This document shows positions 63,590 through 64,000 of a stretch of DNA of 64,000 nucleotides, piece after piece. Numbering within the stretch: the first letter of the stretch is position 1; each line of letters opens with the position of its first letter. The DNA is from Serilophus lunatus (lineage: Eukaryota > Chordata > Aves > Passeriformes > Eurylaimidae). A program made the translations under genes and the position numbers. The DNA is taken from NCBI GenBank assembly GCA_013399895.1, contig VXBA01000905.1:240-64239 (forward strand), in the 5' to 3' direction. The notes under the pieces were generated by a model. That model was not told where the DNA came from. It worked only from the letters and a program-made list of their open reading frames with translations, and ran no database searches.

Positions 63590-64000
63590 ACCCTCAAAAG
63601 GGAGTCCCCGAGGCCACTGGGGCCACAGGAGCTGCCCGAGCAGCCACCGCACCCACACCGCCGTGCGAGGGCCACTCCCGGCGCTGCTGGCACCATGGGA
63701 CCCCTTGCCGGGCTCCCTCATGGTGGCGCGGGGCCAGCAGAGCTATTGCCGACTGCCAGCAACCGGCCACGGGGGCAGGGTGCCACCGCCTGAGGGAGAG
63801 GCAGGGAACGGTGCAGCGACTTTCTCTCCCTGGCGCTGGGACTGTGCCCTGGGCAGCAGCCAGCCGGCGCCGGGCTCCGCTCCGTGCCAGCAAGGGACTC
63901 GATCCCGCAGCAGCGCCGTGTCTGCCGGCACCCGCCGCCGGGGTCACGACCAGCACTTGCAGCCAGCTGCCTCCGGCCAGCGTCTCCCGCCCACAGCCAC
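63590..64000. promoter_or_regulatory. CpG-island-like stretch
   Basis: By eye about 35 CpG dinucleotides occur in the last 400 bases (for example 'ccggcgccgggctccgctcc' and 'acccgccgccggggtcacga'), against almost none per 400 bases elsewhere. It may be the U3 promoter of the minus-strand LTR or the edge of a host promoter beyond the window. Confidence 0.5.

Larger units (their letters stand above)
62839..64000 (-). mobile_element. endogenous-retrovirus-like LTR, minus orientation, 5' side cut by the window
   Basis: The plus-strand boundary 'tgtgatggtttagcaccact' at 62839 is the inverse of an LTR end (..aaaccatcaca on the minus strand), a wording common in bird ERV LTRs. Reading the minus strand towards it, AATAAA is at 62932-62927, followed by the 'ctgcttccctgttctttaaa' text typical of R/U5, then about 60-90 bases of U5 to the CA end. 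A TATA-like TTAAAAG lies at 63374-63368, which would put the start site near 63345 and give a long R of about 400 bases. Upstream of it the U3-like part is strongly CpG-rich. No primer-binding-site-like TGG follows the CA end (62838 downwards), so this is a solo LTR or a 3' LTR. The distal limit lies at or beyond 64000. Part of the CpG-rich stretch could instead be host DNA. Confidence 0.6.

Noticed and set aside
63371..63956. Overlapping 90-120 codon frames on the minus strand
   Set aside because: They lie in CpG-rich, stop-poor sequence attributed to the LTR upstream region and have no retroviral or host domain that I recognise.
1..64000. CRISPR array, tRNA, rRNA, bacterial-type operon or prophage
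   Set aside because: No direct-repeat/spacer pattern, cloverleaf or ribosomal text was seen. The base composition, CR1 elements and lack of long open frames indicate vertebrate nuclear DNA.

Overview
The window looks like avian nuclear DNA, probably from a neoavian or passerine bird. It is AT-rich, gene-poor and sparsely populated by repeats. Nearly all recognisable repeats are CR1 LINE pieces with the sauropsid 3' signature (a final 'ggttggac..gatgatct..ggtctctt.ccaacct' stretch, then short direct repeats of the ATTCTGTG type), plus one endogenous-retrovirus-like LTR. No protein-coding gene could be supported. The open frames are short, lack recognisable domains, and mostly occur by chance or inside CR1. 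The window is best read as a gene desert or the inside of a very large intron. All family assignments come from remembered consensus text, since no alignment could be run.

Layout. 1-754: 3' end of a plus-strand CR1 cut by the window edge. About 1800-2860: a very old, inverted L2-type LINE with remnants of two reverse-transcriptase motifs. 3.6-40 kb: unique AT-rich sequence with several eroded MIR-like SINEs (about 3.57, 15.5, 15.8, 20.3, 37.6, 38.1 and possibly 39.8 kb), a strong G-quadruplex motif on the minus strand (9128-9150), a CR1 3' tail (about 10.06-10.15 kb), a zinc-finger-like exon candidate (19661-19739), a GC-rich island with exon-like flanks (28.34-29.09 kb) and an inverted CR1 3' end (30.94-31.05 kb). 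40.26-40.79 kb: an old inverted CR1 from the reverse-transcriptase region. 40.8-56.7 kb: mostly anonymous sequence, with a poly-T tract and a 17-bp tandem repeat. 56.7-58.1 kb: two independent plus-strand CR1 insertions, the first internally deleted. 62.84-64.0 kb: a minus-strand LTR with a CpG-rich upstream part that runs off the window.

There is no operon, CRISPR array, tRNA, rRNA or obvious self-contained system. The features most worth a second look are the L2 remnant, the zinc-finger exon candidate, the GC-rich exon-like block at 28-29 kb, and the CpG-rich LTR end.
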